Assembly (NCBI RefSeq): GCF_016086655.4 | Contig: NC_052136.2 | Location: forward strand, 18,662,001-18,726,000 | From: Lepeophtheirus salmonis | Lineage: Eukaryota; Arthropoda; Copepoda; Siphonostomatoida; Caligidae | Reading direction: 5' to 3' | DNA length: 64,000 nucleotides | Shown: piece after piece, positions 22,555 through 33,894 of the stretch | Layout: each line of letters opens with the position of its first letter | Position numbering within the stretch: the stretch's first letter is position 1 | Program-made: the position numbers and the translations under genes | The notes under the pieces: generated by a model | What the model was told of the DNA's origin: nothing | The model's database searches: none | What the model saw: only the letters and a program-made list of their open reading frames with translations

Positions 22555-24425
22555 ACACCCTTACTTTTCCAAACTGCCAATCGACATACCTATTGTTATA
22601 CTCCAATACGTTGGAGTATACATACATATAGATTGTTGTAAAATGATGAACTGCCGTTTCATACAAACTCGTGTATTTCAAATGTTCAATCCTCATTTTT
22701 TTTTTCTAGGGAGCAGACCTCCAGCAAGTTGTTTGTTTTTCCCAACACCAGAGGTGATGATGTAATATTCATGGGCGAGATAAGGGGTACGTGGGATATT
22801 CAAAATCTTATAACATATGGGGATATATTGTAATGATTCATTCTTCTTTCTTCAGAATCAATTATCTCTTTAACATGACTGTAAAACATCATACAATAAT
22901 TTAGGCCAGTTTATTTTTCAACTTTTTGGAATCTCAATTACAGAGTTAGTTTGTAAAGTTGTGATGTGGGAAAAAATAACCTATGGAAATGTCATTTTCC
23001 TACGATGTCATCTTAAGGTAGCACATCTGCTTCAAAGTTTATGTGCCTTTGTGGTCGACAATTCAAAATAACTCTTCTTCTCCGTGTGGCAACTAATTAA
23101 AAGAGCAGATGAGATAGTATAGAAACAAAGGAGCTGTAGAATTACGATGAGTGATGGGATATTGTCAAGGGCGTCAAGTCACTCAGAAAAATAAAAAATA
23201 AAAGTATTGATAGCAAAAATATAGTCAGTCATTTACACAGCAGGAACTAATAAAAAGGCAATACCTCAAGGTATAGAGAAGATGGTCAAGAGGTCAATAT
23301 CAATCATAGAGTGTTGAAATTTGTGTATTCAACTTTTTTTTTCGTTATAACTTTTTAAATAGTGATGCATGAAACATTTTTATTAGTTGAAGTATTGGCG
23401 GATTCTTTAATTATTGCTTTTAATTTATAGTGTGTATTATATGTACTTCAATAAAAAAAAAAAAAGATTAAAATACAGTCGTTAATTATTATTTAGCATT
23501 AATTAATTATAATAAAAGCTATTATAACCTATACAATACATTTCTAAATGTTTTTTCTGAAATTTACCGATAGAGCAAAAAAGGAGTGACTAACATAATT
23601 TTATTTATCTTCCTTTCTTGAAATGTAAAAATTAGATGCACGCATCACATTTTTCTAAGTTTCTTGTCTAATTTGGTTCCATAGATTTTTTAGAAAAAGA
23701 AAAAATAGTTTAAAATTTTTTTATATGTGAACAATTTTTTTTTTCTTCATAATAATATCATTTATTTCATGCAATAACCGTCCACATATACATATATATA
23801 TATCCAACTACAACCTATCTTAAAGCTTCATTAAATTATCATTTGCATATTATATACAATAATCAATTCATTTCCACTACTCATGAAAGAATAAGATAAT
23901 AAAAAAAAAAGAACGAAACTAATAAACGAGGCAGAAAAAAGAAAAGATGCTTATAAATATTAATTCCTTTACAATTCCAAACCCACCGTTGCTCCTCTCT
24001 TGTAAAAAAAAAACACCCCAGGAATTCTTATGTGCAACTACCCCTAGCCTCAGTTATTAATCATTATTCGCAATCCCTGTGTAAATTGGTATTTGGGCTC
24101 CATACAATGCGTTTGGAGTAGGTCAGCATTGACGCCAAGTTTGCCCTGTCTCGGATACAAAAGTTTTGAGAATCACTCGATTAATAAATATATACACGCT
24201 ACGGAAAAAAAAAAATATTTGAATTTGTAGAATCTAATGAAATCACTTCAAATTAAATACTTTTATGCCAATTATATTTAATTACAACTCTTAACTATTA
24301 AATGCACCAATAGTTATATACTATTTTTAAGTATCAAAACTCCAATCCATCATTTAACTTCCTTAAGTTATTAATATGTTGAATAGAGTGGTCGTTAAAT
24401 CTGGTGTGTTGTTTTTTTAAATGTT
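22555..24425. other. AT-rich stretch, no gene recognised
   Basis: Only simple sequence stands out: A runs near 23451-23465, a TA repeat near 23793-23806 and T runs near 23735. No domain or repeat partner was recognised. Confidence 0.4.
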
Positions 24426-24429
24426 GGGG

Positions 24430-24525
24430 GACATCATAATAACATAAAAAGGCGGAGAATATGTTATACGGTTAAATATCCAAGAGGCAAAATAACCACA
24501 GGAAAAATTACGAGTCAAGATTTTA
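24430..24525 (-). repeat. R8 block (GGCAAAATAT words)
   Basis: The stretch contains acataaaaaggcggagaatatg and ggcaaaataaccacagg. Related blocks are at 42080-42180 (cataaaaatcagcaaa...ggcaaaatctcctagggcaaaatg) and 49478-49570 (cataaaaaggtggcaaatatgcc...tggcaaaatct). The words are the complement of the tttgcc words in R7. Confidence 0.4.
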
Positions 24526-24589
24526 GGGGAAGACGACATTTCGAATTTCGCCTGATGAAAAAATGAAATTAAGTGCTCGAAAACACTTG

Positions 24590-25440
24590 AAACGTTGACA
24601 GTGGCATACAGTGAAACTGTTCTGAGGGAAAAACATGTTTATAACTCGTACAAGGTATTCCAAGATGGCTGGAAAGATGCAAATGACGAGGCTTGCTTTG
24701 TACGCCCAAGTATGTTGAAAAGTTTGAAGCAGTGGAGAAAATTGTTATCGAAAATAGTCGAATGACTATTAGAGAAGTTGCTGAGGATATTGACATATTG
24801 GTTGGATCATGCCATGAATTTTTTTTTGAATTTTTTGTGCACCAATGGTGATCCTGATTTGCTGATTTGCTGAATCCCTTTTTATGGTTCCAAAACTGAA
24901 GATACCTATGAAAGGACATCCACAACGCCCAAAAGGACCATGTCTTATGAAAGATAGTTGGCTGCATCGCTTAGAAGCCCAAAATTCTCACCAAATGGCA
25001 GAAGACGTCCAATGTCATGGTCTGGGCTTCTATGATGTTAAACGGGAAGAAGATGTCCCTAATTTTCATTGATGAGGGTGTGAATATCAACCAACACCTC
25101 TATAAGAACATGTTGGTAGACAAGATCCATCCCTAGCTTCAGGACACACTCAGGGATGCCTCCTACATCGTTAGCCAAGACGGGGCACTCTCTCATACTG
25201 CAAAAAGGGTGCAGGACTGGTTAAAACCGGAACCTGAATCCCATGGACTCTTATATGTTACCCATCCTTCGGGCCAGGGCTTGCAACAAGCACCACTCCA
25301 CCAAAGATATTTTAATGCCTGCACTCATCTAGGAATGGTACAATATCTCTGAAGAAACTGTCTGTGGTTCTTCAGCCCAAGGGCTTCTTTGTCTCCACCA
25401 CGTAAACAGAGCTAAATGTGACTTATTGGAATAAAAGTTT
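24590..25440 (+). mobile_element. Composite mariner transposase remnant
   Basis: On the plus strand the first part (about 24640-24810) reads FQDGWKDANDEA and then a K-I-V-x-x-x-R-x-T-I-R-E-V-A-E-D-like helix-turn-helix, as in the N-terminal half of Mos1/SETMAR-group transposases. The second part (about 24990-25440) reads SNVMVWASMMLNGKKMSLIF, IDEGVNINQHLYKNML, then YIVSQDGALSHTAKRVQDW with an intact second catalytic Asp, as in a different mariner lineage. A join near 24840-24880 therefore seems to bring two lineages together, by nested insertion or deletion. Stops and frameshifts occur. The minus-strand open frame at 24569-24967 is its antisense shadow. Confidence 0.65.
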
Positions 25441-25444
25441 TTTT

Positions 25445-26003
25445 TAAATTAATTGATATTGTAATTTGATCATTTTTAAAAAAGCTTTTGATAATTAATA
25501 AATTGATATTGACTTTAGATATACTAAAACATATCTTTGCAAACTTATTCCTGAATTGCAGCTGCTACTTTGTTAAGAACTGTCTTCATTACTATTATGT
25601 CAGTAATTTTAGTAGTCCCATGTAATAAAAAGATAGCATTAAAGCAAATATTATAATGCTATTAGTTGCAAGGACTAAGTATATCAATCATGATTTACTC
25701 CAGGAAAATGAATGAGTTCAATGAAAGGGTGGGTGAGCCTCCTACTACAAAATATTCTACGTATTTAAGGCTTTGTGTAACGCAGAACCTGGCATATTTA
25801 TATTCTAATTATTTTTTTAGACAGATAAATCTAAAGGCCGAGCTTTAAAATCAAACCAAAGAGGATGGCCACCTTTGGATTCTGATTATTTGTGCTTCGC
25901 ATTTTTGTTTTTGTTCAAAAACAGAATTTTCATCACATCAGAGCCCCAAAAACAAATTATAGCCATGTGCTTCTTTATTTTTAGTATTGTATCGGTCTTT
26001 ATT
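25445..26003. other. AT-rich stretch, no gene recognised
   Basis: Nothing was recognised. A 60-codon open frame at 25666-25848 has no family. Confidence 0.4.
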
Positions 26004-26005
26004 TA

Positions 26006-26855
26006 CCGGGTGGTCTATTGAAATCTGAGCACTTACGAATTCAACAATTAATCAACGTTGAGTAATTAAAATTAATTCATATTTCGATATATTAAAGTAT
26101 AAACCATATGTTACAAAACAGAAAAAATCAGAGCTCTCTAGCTTACGTGCAACTCACTTGAACGTGATCTACGAATTTCAATTTGCGCACTCCAAGCAGT
26201 TGGCCGTCTCCAGGACTACTATCTACATCATAAGGAAGTTCGAAACGTTGGAGAGGAAGAAAGGTTCTGTGAAGAAGGTGAAAGTGGACTTGGATAAGTT
26301 AAAGAAAACAGTCAGGGCCAATCCTCTCAAGTCCATGAGGGCCCATGCAGGAGATATTGAGATTATAGACCAGACTGTCCATAGAGCTATAAACAAAAGT
26401 GAGTGTAAAGACCCTTGTAAGGGTGGAAAAACTACTTTTCACACCACCAATGAAAGAAATTCATCTCCTCCGTTCCAAAACTCTTTATTTTCCGGGTCTT
26501 TTGAACTCTTTTATGACACTTTTAGCTCCCTTACACCCCTGATGCTAACCCTATTGACTACACCTTTTGGATGCATGTCGAGGGGAATGCCTCCAGTATC
26601 CGTCATCCAAACACAAAGGCCATCACAGGCACTGGGACACCATGAGCGAGGACTAAATATGCAGCAAGTGTGAGGTCTTCCATGAACCCCTGGATACCAT
26701 CATTGCCACTAAGGGTGGCTACATTAAAGATTAAGAGAGCTTAGGCACACATCTATTTATAGTATTAATTTTGTTGAAATTCTCTTGTTAGTTAATAAAT
26801 TAAACCTTGTTGATTTTTAATAGTCAAAGTGTTCAGATTTTAATGGACCACTCGG
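26006..26855 (+). mobile_element. 850-bp non-autonomous mariner, copy 1
   Basis: The left end (ccgggtggtctattgaaatc) and right end (other strand: ccgagtggtccattaaaatc) are inverted repeats, 23 of 27 matching, with TA outside each (26004-26005 and 26856-26857). The plus strand encodes a transposase N-terminus: a helix-turn-helix with a VSRTTIYIIRKFETLERKKG segment from about 26200, then KANPLKSMRAHA-like and QTVHRAINKS. The frame then jumps to the C-terminal S-P-D-A-N-P-x-D-Y-T region (about 26530-26570, frameshifted) and the SVIQTQRPS segment. The catalytic middle is deleted. An open frame of 171 codons (26158-26673) survives but lacks the active site. The same deletion and total length occur at 54125-54974. 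Confidence 0.8.
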
Positions 26856-26887
26856 TAGAAACGAGGACTCTTTGATGTACCCTAAAT

Positions 26888-26945
26888 TTCTTCTTTTCTT
26901 GATTTTAGTGCAAGTTTATTTTTGTGTTAACCTACAACCCCTTAT
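26888..26945 (+). repeat. R6 terminal block
   Basis: The block ttcttgattttagtgcaagtt followed by ttttgtgttaacctacaacc resembles the end of R6 at 4.97 and 9.40 kb. It lies 33 bp after a mariner end. Confidence 0.3.
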
Positions 26946-26949
26946 TCAT

Positions 26950-27600
26950 TAGTCGTCTGGAAGATTGTTTGATATTTCATTACCGATGTTTATTTATTCT
27001 TTTGCATACATAGAGCATACATCATAATAACTAACAATAAATAGATATGATTATAATTCATAAACAGATTGCTTCCTGAAATTTTAATTACATTCCATCA
27101 TGTTGAACATAAATGTAATTTATAACAAATAGTTTAACAAAAAAGATACGACGGCATTGTGTTGTACCTCTCTTCATCATTTAGAATAGTTTTTATGGAA
27201 ATGATTATGAGAAAGAATTGGATAATGAATGGCTAAGTAAATCTTTTGGACTTCCTTCCTTGTTCCATACCTCTTCTCGTTTCCTTATCTCCACAGGTTT
27301 CTTAGTTAGTTGAAACCACATCCTCCAATATTCCTCATTCAGGAACAAATCATCCACATTAGTAATTAGTGTTGTGCCGACTCAAACATTATGGACTCAG
27401 TTCGAATCGACTCAAATAGCAAGTCGATTTTTCAAATTGAAATACAAAACCAAACCAAAGGAGAAGGCTTTATTTCAATCACTAAACCTCATCAAATGTT
27501 TTAAATGTCGTGGTACATCTGTGCCAAATGTGATTTTCTAATAAAAAACAATGCTTAATGAAGTTCTTCTAATCACAGAAGTGACATAATACACATATTT
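26950..27600. other. AT-rich stretch, no gene recognised
   Basis: No gene was recognised. A short GACTC/TCGAATCGACTC word tract lies at about 27372-27430. Confidence 0.4.
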
Positions 27601-27604
27601 ATAT

Positions 27605-28080
27605 ACAGCGTGGGGCCCATTACAATCCTAAGTTCCTTTTTTTCGGGTGGGGAGTGGCTTGAACTTGCCACCAAATGGATTAATCCAATGGATTTAGATC
27701 AGGGTACAGGGAGGGGGCTTGCGGGGGCAGAACTATGCCAAAATTTCCTATTTTCTGTCATCCAATCTTGGAAATTCTTGCAGAGTGGGCTGGAGCCCGT
27801 CTTGTTGAAAGGCATAGGAAAATTTCCCTGACTTATTGAGGATTTTAATAATCCATGGATATACATCGTTCTTCAAGATCTCCAATTATTTTGAGCCAGA
27901 TTTGGGGTATTTTGTACCCGTGGAAGAATCATGACAGATTCGGAAAGTTTGGTGATAAAGATGTGCTGAAGGTTCTTATGATTATTTTCAAAGTTCACCA
28001 CCCAGTCATTTTGCCTAATAATAACTGAATCAAAAGTAAGCCCATGACGTTTAAGATAATCCAGCATGCATTTACGATAT
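27605..28080 (-). mobile_element. Tc1/mariner transposase remnant
   Basis: On the minus strand the N-terminal side reads VIIRQNDWVVNFENNHKN and then H-I-F-I-T-K-L-S-E-S-V-M-I-L (about 28030-27920). The C-terminal side reads PFNKTGSSPLCKNFQDW and then FWHSSAPASPLYPDLNPLD (about 27810-27680), followed by a stop and SIWWQ. The PDLNPxDYxxWW block carries the third catalytic acidic residue of the family. The stretch between the two parts is shortened. The lineage differs from those at 26.0 and 36.2 kb. I did not find its ends, and it is inactive. Confidence 0.6.
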
Positions 28081-28364
28081 AGGATGATATTTTGCCATTA
28101 TTCTTAATTTAAACAGAATTAAAGGCTATATTAGGTTTTTTTAAATTATAGAAGACTGGTTAATGATGATGCCCCTGTTAGATACTTATGATGATGAAAT
28201 TTAGATTCATTCATATTAAAGAAAAAAAGTGGGATGAACTTTATTTGTAATTTAAAAAAAATGAATGTGACATTAGATCAGGTATGGCAACAACGTAAAG
28301 TACTCCCTGGCGCCTCAAATCGTTTATTTCTTTTTTTCTCCATATGTTATTAGTATTTTTTTTA

Positions 28365-28440
28365 TTTTTGAGGAGGAAATGTCTAAGTATTCAGTGAGTA
28401 GCTACGTGTGAGTATGCTCATGACAATCAGAGGGTGATAC
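28365..28440 (+). repeat. Dispersed repeat R3, copy 3
   Basis: It contains gaggaggaaatgtctaagta and gtagctacgtgtgagtatgctc, matching 9.8-10.0 kb in the opposite orientation. Confidence 0.5.
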
Positions 28441-28444
28441 CAAG

Positions 28445-29930
28445 GATTTTTTGTGAGGTGTCATTATAGCAAAATTTGTATGTTCGTCGACGTCTAATAA
28501 CTCCAGCAATGTCAAATATTAGTGCAAACATTGAGTATGCTTTTTTTTCCTCAGGGTGAACTTGTTTTGTTTTGAACTTTCCTTTTGATGAACTTACTTC
28601 GAGATTAATTTTCCTATCGATAAACTTACTTTGAGAAGAACTTGTCCTGTAATGAACTTGTCTCGGGGTGATTTTTCCTGACACCCAAAATTATTGGAAC
28701 GACACATCCCAAGCGTTAATAAGGCAGAGGGGAATCGCCGTTATTGTACGTAAAAAATATGCAAATTATACAAAAAAGTACACGTTAAATGTATTTCATT
28801 GAATAAATATTAATAAATGTTTATGGTACCATTTCGAAGTGAGACTCACCCAGGTGGATTGGCCTGTCCTCACGTCACATTCATATAATGAGTGTCTCAA
28901 AATAGAGAACATTACTTCCAAGGTACAGGAAATGCTCTACGCGCCAAAGTACACGACCGTGATTATTCCACCCGGAATCCAAAGCTGCGTGTCCACTTTC
29001 ATTCAAATCATGGACTCCTTCTCAGTTGGAGGAAGACCCCTGGCCACATAATAGTTTTTAAAAATACTCTACTGAACTATTAACGTATTAATTTTAAAAA
29101 TTTATATCTGCTTTTGTCTATTTAAATTATGACAAAAAACAGACTTAATAAATGCATCATATCTAAAAATAAATGTGCAACTCGGTTCGGTTTGTCACAT
29201 GTCATCACAACTTTACTAATATATTACTACTATTTGAACACATAATTTTGAATTCATATTCAAAACTTAATTGACTTAAAACTACATAGCTTGTGAATCT
29301 TACTAATTGATTGCTAGGAATGTCTTGGATAAGTTATGTATTTAATGTTCAATCATTGACGACAAATGCTCAAATTTCACTCTTTGGTCATTGTAAATCA
29401 AGAGTTAATTCGGAATTTTAGCCCAAATTTTGTAAAGGCATACATATTATTTGGCACAACATCTAGAACATTTTACAGTACAGAAGAAAAAACTATTAGT
29501 GCTAGTATTTTAAATGTCATAGCCTATATTGGCCAACAGAATATGGAAGTGGAACCAATTATTGACACCGCTCACATTGGATCAATTATGATATCTGCTG
29601 CAGCAAGGTATACTGCATTTAAACTGAAGATACCTTACGTAACGAATGATGCATCGTGGAGGTATATCACCTATTTGTACCTTACCATTAAATAAGGAGA
29701 TGTGGAAATTGCTGTAATCCCGGCGAGTGCATATTTAAGATAAAATTCTACTTATGTTTATAACATGCAAAATATTTCTCCTCTCTTATAAATTATTATT
29801 TTAATCCATTTTTAAGATTAGAAATAATTAGCAGACCAAGAACACAGTTGTTAGAATTGTAAATTCTAAGCATTTACTCTCGAATGAATGATTATGTAAT
29901 ACACAATTCGAACTGTGTTTTTTTCTTCAA
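28445..29930. other. Unrecognised stretch with small open frames
   Basis: Two overlapping plus frames at 28839-29083 and one at 29366-29695 (109 codons) are present. The first contains YTTVIIPPGIQSC, which faintly recalls the I-P-P-x-x-T-S segment of pogo/Tigger transposases, but nothing around it supports that. The second has no recognised domain. I do not call genes here. Confidence 0.3.
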
Positions 29931-29934
29931 ATTC

Positions 29935-30000
29935 TTTCATTCTTGAGGAGAGAATGTCCAAGTATAAAGTAACCACTTGTGCGTGTGATGATGAAAAACG
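29935..30000 (+). repeat. Dispersed repeat R3, copy 4
   Basis: The block gaggagagaatgtccaagtat and a diverged cacttgtgcgtgtgatg match R3 elsewhere. Confidence 0.4.
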
Positions 30001-30004
30001 ATCT

Positions 30005-30615
30005 GTATTCAGTCATTGAATTCATTTTTTCTCACTTGCGTCATAGATCCTTTTTTTCTCTACATACTTTAAATACTTACCATAACATTTGTGCCACAAT
30101 TTATATTTAAATACATTACTTGTCAATAATTCTTTAGAAATAAATGTATTCAACGATATCCGTCGTAAATAATGAGTTTTTCTTTAAAATGATTAAAAAT
30201 TACCATTAAATTTGTCAAAAATAACTGTTACGATAAAAATTTGTAATTTAAAAATGTAAGGAAACCCAATCAATGCAGAATTTTGTATATTGACATTTTA
30301 GAATTGTTAAACACAATATATTCAGTCCATATTTTACTTTTATGTACGAGTCAATACATATATCAATATATATATGTTCTCTCTTCAAGAATGAAAGAAT
30401 AATAAGAACTACTTAAGAGAAAGAAATAATATCTCTTGATGAGCCAACGACTATTTTTCTATATGGATTCCACCTGACTGAGCCTTAGCTATATACACTT
30501 GTTGTTAAAAATAAGTCTTCAACTCAACTTTATAGTATATAGTTATATTAAATAGGAGTGGAACTTAACATCTATAAGAATTTATTCATTTTTTAAAAAC
30601 GGATCTAATACAATT
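30005..30615. other. AT-rich stretch, no gene recognised
   Basis: Nothing was recognised here. Confidence 0.4.
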
Positions 30616-30619
30616 TTAT

Positions 30620-30930
30620 AGATAAACTTTTCTTTTAAAACCTCATTGAACATTTATGTGTACTCCTAAAAGCCAGAGTGTAACACTAAAGATTTGTTTC
30701 GGAGTTATAATTGTAAGTCCTCGTTAGACTCAGAGTAGAATTGGAGATCGAAATCGGAGTAATTCAAGCAAATTTCCTTTTTTATATCCTTTTCTCTATC
30801 CTCCTTTGTCACAGCTGATTATAGCTGATCTAATGATAAGTCATGAGCATTATTCTTTCTCTCCTCCAAAATATTTACTAAATTGTCAGGGTTACCATGC
30901 TGATTTTCATTTTTTTAACATCCCCATTCC
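30620..30930 (+). repeat. Dispersed repeat R2, copy 3
   Basis: This copy lacks the first third of R2. It keeps ttgaacatttatgtgtactcc, ttgtaagtcctcgttagactc, tcggagtaattcaagc and the cctttgtcacagctgatta tail. On the minus strand the frame is open from AVTKEDREKDIKKEICLNYS through FDLQFYSESNEDLQL to a stop, the most intact example of this reading frame. A plus-strand open frame (30806-31084) overlaps the tail and is not supported. Confidence 0.6.
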
Positions 30931-31149
30931 ACAATGCATTTTCAATGTGAGATATCATCTATCAGGAAGTATTATATACAATACCCCCAGTATAGACGCT
31001 CGATGCTACATACAAAACACCCGCAATATTTCATTGATATTAGAGTCGGTTTGCCTGGCGTTGTCCGGTACATTAAGAAATTAAAAATTGATTCTTAACT
31101 TTTCTAGTTGATAAAAAAATAATAAAGACTTTAACATTTTAAAAGTTAT

Positions 31150-31285
31150 TATCGCTGTCTGTTGGTATGTATCTTTGCACATTAAAACATTAAAAATCTC
31201 AACAAAATACATTCATTGGTTTGTCCGTGATTCCAAGATACACCCACAAACACACACACAGACATTTGCATTTGATATTTAGATG
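31150..31285 (-). repeat. R10 block with GT-rich end
   Basis: On the minus strand it reads atgtctgtgtgtgtgtttgt, then ggaatcacggacaaa, and it includes a tatgtatctttgcac block on the plus strand. The same elements appear at 52865-53090. The CA/GT run at about 31246-31262 is a short microsatellite inside it. Confidence 0.35.
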
Positions 31286-31289
31286 AGTA

Positions 31290-32035
31290 TATTGTTATTT
31301 CTTAGATAAAAAATGATTGTACGTAGTACATACAAAAAATAGATTACGAATACGACCAGTTGTACCTCTAGTTGATAATAAAATAAAAATTGACTCATGT
31401 GGGAAATGAAAAATGTCGTTTTTATTCCAGATATCTACAGTTCCATGATCTAGTAATGTCATAAGTCTTGCTCCTGCTATCTCCTCGTGCTCTCCAAAAA
31501 TATAATCTGTTATTCAAAAGATATATGACCTCACGAAGTAATAGATATAATTTCATGTTGAACTAATTTCATAAAAAATGTAGGCCTTGTAGACGATGCA
31601 GTAGTTTTTTGTTTTTTTGAGGATGTTCAAGAAATAATTCAAATCCCTCTTTATATATAATTTGATGATCCAAGGTTTGTGGGTAAGAAAAACAAAAACA
31701 CATCAACAAAAATGAAATTTGTTAATGAATACCATGTAATGGTTTTAAAATAATGGATTTTGAATGTATGTGTTTATCACTTATGTTTCCATTAATTGTG
31801 GTTTTCTATCAGAAATATAAATTGAGTAAAATATGTACAACTTTTGTTTTAAATAACTATGTTATTTTTAATTTCTTCATACAAATACATTTCGTGCGTC
31901 ATCATAAAAACAATCCTGAACCATAAACAACACTTTATTTATTTTTATTATGCTAGAAATAATGTGCAATGGATCAGAATGAGATTGTACCGGAAAAACT
32001 TAATAAGAATTTTTTTATTCCATATTATGAAGATT
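31290..32035. other. AT-rich stretch, no gene recognised
   Basis: Nothing was recognised. The 67-codon open frame at 31859-32062 runs into the mariner end and matches no family. Confidence 0.4.
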
Positions 32036-32039
32036 ATTA

Positions 32040-32445
32040 TTTATGAATTTGATTCCCACTAGCCTCTATTACAGCCTCCAAACGTATGTCGAAAGGCAGT
32101 AAGTCCTGGATATCCTTCTTCAAATGGTACTCCAAATAGGGTTTGAGGTACGTCATGTTGCGGGGGTACACTCTATATACTTTGGACTCAATATGCCACC
32201 ATATTGAAAAGCCGGAAGGATTCAGATCAGGGAAATGGGGAGGTCAAAAGACAAAATTCATGTTTTCTCTCATCAAGGGTTATTGTCTTACCACTTCTAG
32301 GCACTTCTAGCTTTCTTCATCACCCACAAGCTTTCTTACCTTGAGTACTGTATGACGGTTTGTCTGCAGCCTCTCAACAATCCCATAGTTTCTATGACCA
32401 GTGTGGACCAATGTAGTAATATCTAATCTTTTTGCTTCCATTTTT
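32040..32445 (-). mobile_element. Internally deleted mariner
   Basis: On the minus strand the reading starts MEAKRLDITTLVHTGHRNYG (ATG at about 32441), then RLQTNRHTVLKVRKLVGDEE, a typical N-terminal helix-turn-helix of one mariner lineage. It continues after a deletion at FPDLNPSGFSIWWHIESKVY (about 32245-32186) and ends RLEAVIEASG near 32075. So the first about 45 residues are joined to the last about 80, without the first two catalytic residues. Two stops are present. The lineage is distinct from its neighbours because of the MEAKRLDI start. It is a non-autonomous remnant. Confidence 0.7.
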
Positions 32446-32544
32446 ATTAATAATAAACACAACATAATGTTGCAGCAATTATTTAAGTTTTGATGCTACT
32501 CTAAGTAATATAAATTTCAATTATATTCATATTTTGAAATAATC

Positions 32545-32610
32545 TCCCGATACCTCCGTTGTGCCCCACAACTCTCACAGGGTTTGGGACATCCACTTTG
32601 GGAACCACTA
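32545..32610 (-). mobile_element. hAT-type terminus
   Basis: Read from 32610 on the minus strand the sequence is tagtggttcccaaagtggat followed by gtcccaaaccc, a classical hAT (Charlie-like) tip. No partner end or transposase was found nearby. It is probably a solo end. Confidence 0.4.
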
Positions 32611-32827
32611 ATTTAGAGCATTGTTTGATTCAAAGATTAACTGAACAGTGGACTCCCATCATAATATATAACATAGGCGAACACTCATATTATACAAATG
32701 AATTCAAGCCAAATCAGAAATCCACACAAAATCCATGGATTTCAAGGACTTTTGTTCCATTTTGTATTTTTTAAGTGGATACACTTTTGAAATATTAACA
32801 TTATCTATTCTACGTAAATGGATGGCT

Positions 32828-33127
32828 TTATGGTTTCGATCCTGGCATCTCATTCCCAAGAGTCCACTCTAGTCCCTTATGAAGTATGGTAGTTTTCCAC
32901 GGATGAATTATCCACCCTTCGTCCATCGTGGAATTCAGAATTGAAATTTCTTGAGATGGATGATCAAGTTGGAAGTATCGTCCTTCGATTGCCTCGAATT
33001 TCTTTGGATGAGGTATGACATCATGAAGTTGCCATAGAATTGGTAAAAAAAAAATATGATGATAATTTTGACTATTTGCTAGTACACCTCCATAAAATAA
33101 ATGGAACACATATATTTTGAGATGCAA
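32828..33127 (-). repeat. R9 repeat carrying a 99-codon open frame
   Basis: The minus strand is open for 99 codons with a protein-like composition (segments WQLHDVIPHPKKFEAIEGRY and SILNSTMDEGWIIHPWK), but no domain is recognised. About 150 bp of it (33110-32960 on the minus strand) is matched at 57058-57210: gtgtacta-caaatagtcaa, attatcatcatatttttt, ttcatga-gtcat, ttcc-acttgatcat and atctcaag-a. So it belongs to a dispersed repeat, not a unique gene. The second copy does not keep the frame. It could be the end of an unrecognised transposon protein or chance. Confidence 0.4.
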
Positions 33128-33129
33128 AC

Positions 33130-33890
33130 TATTTTTATAAATATTTATAATTTCTAGAGATATAAATATTTATTACCGAGATTTTATTATTTACGTGGAT
33201 GATTTTTAGTTAATCAAGAAATAAGATAATAAAAAGGTGAAAAATAGAAAATTTCACTCTTTTATTGGGACCATTAAAGTTATATTAATACAATATCTCT
33301 TATGTATATATTGTAAATATATTTATGTATTCATAAATATTATATATATATGTACCTTTATCCATCTGTTGTTTAAATTATTTAAAATAATTTTCAACGG
33401 TGAATGACATTCCAAATGTTATTTGTCAACATATCCAACAGAAATAGTTTCAATTTTATTTCAAATTAAGTTGGCTACAAGTTTTTGTCCGCTAGGTGGC
33501 GCTACGGAGATCATGAATTGTTCTATAGAGGGTTTTCATGTGACGTCAGCATTGTACAGGGAGGGCACCGTAAACTTGCAGTAGCATTTAATTACAATTA
33601 ATTTCCTATTATTTTTAATTGCATGGTATCATTACGCAACGATACGGCAGCTCAAACAAAGATAATCAAGTTTTAATTGTATTACATTTCTCAAAGTGTA
33701 AAATACTACAGCAATAACAAAAGAGGCAACGCGTGTCCGATCTCCTCTGCACCGATGTCAGTGCCGAGAAACCTCCAGAGAACGTTGGCCTATCTATATC
33801 TAGACTGCCTACCATATCACGAAATCTATTGTAGCCCCATATAGCCAAGATGAACCAATACTTCTGTGGCTTCAATGTGAATCATGTATT
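33130..33890. other. AT-rich stretch, no gene recognised
   Basis: There is a 69-codon open frame on the minus strand (33666-33875) with a Cys-rich tail (CLFCYCC) but no known domain. A tgacgtcagcatt block near 33541 recurs at 36022 (tgacgtcagcata). Confidence 0.35.
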
Positions 33891-33894
33891 AACT

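Noticed and set aside
24569..24967. 132-codon open frame on the minus strand
   Set aside because: It is the antisense of a recognisable mariner transposase on the plus strand.
28839..29083. Possible pogo/Tigger transposase scrap (TTVIIPPG)
   Set aside because: Only a few residues recall the family and the rest does not fit.
33666..33875. 69-codon frame with a Cys cluster, considered as a THAP or zinc-finger relative
   Set aside because: The spacing of Cys and His does not fit THAP or any zinc finger I know.
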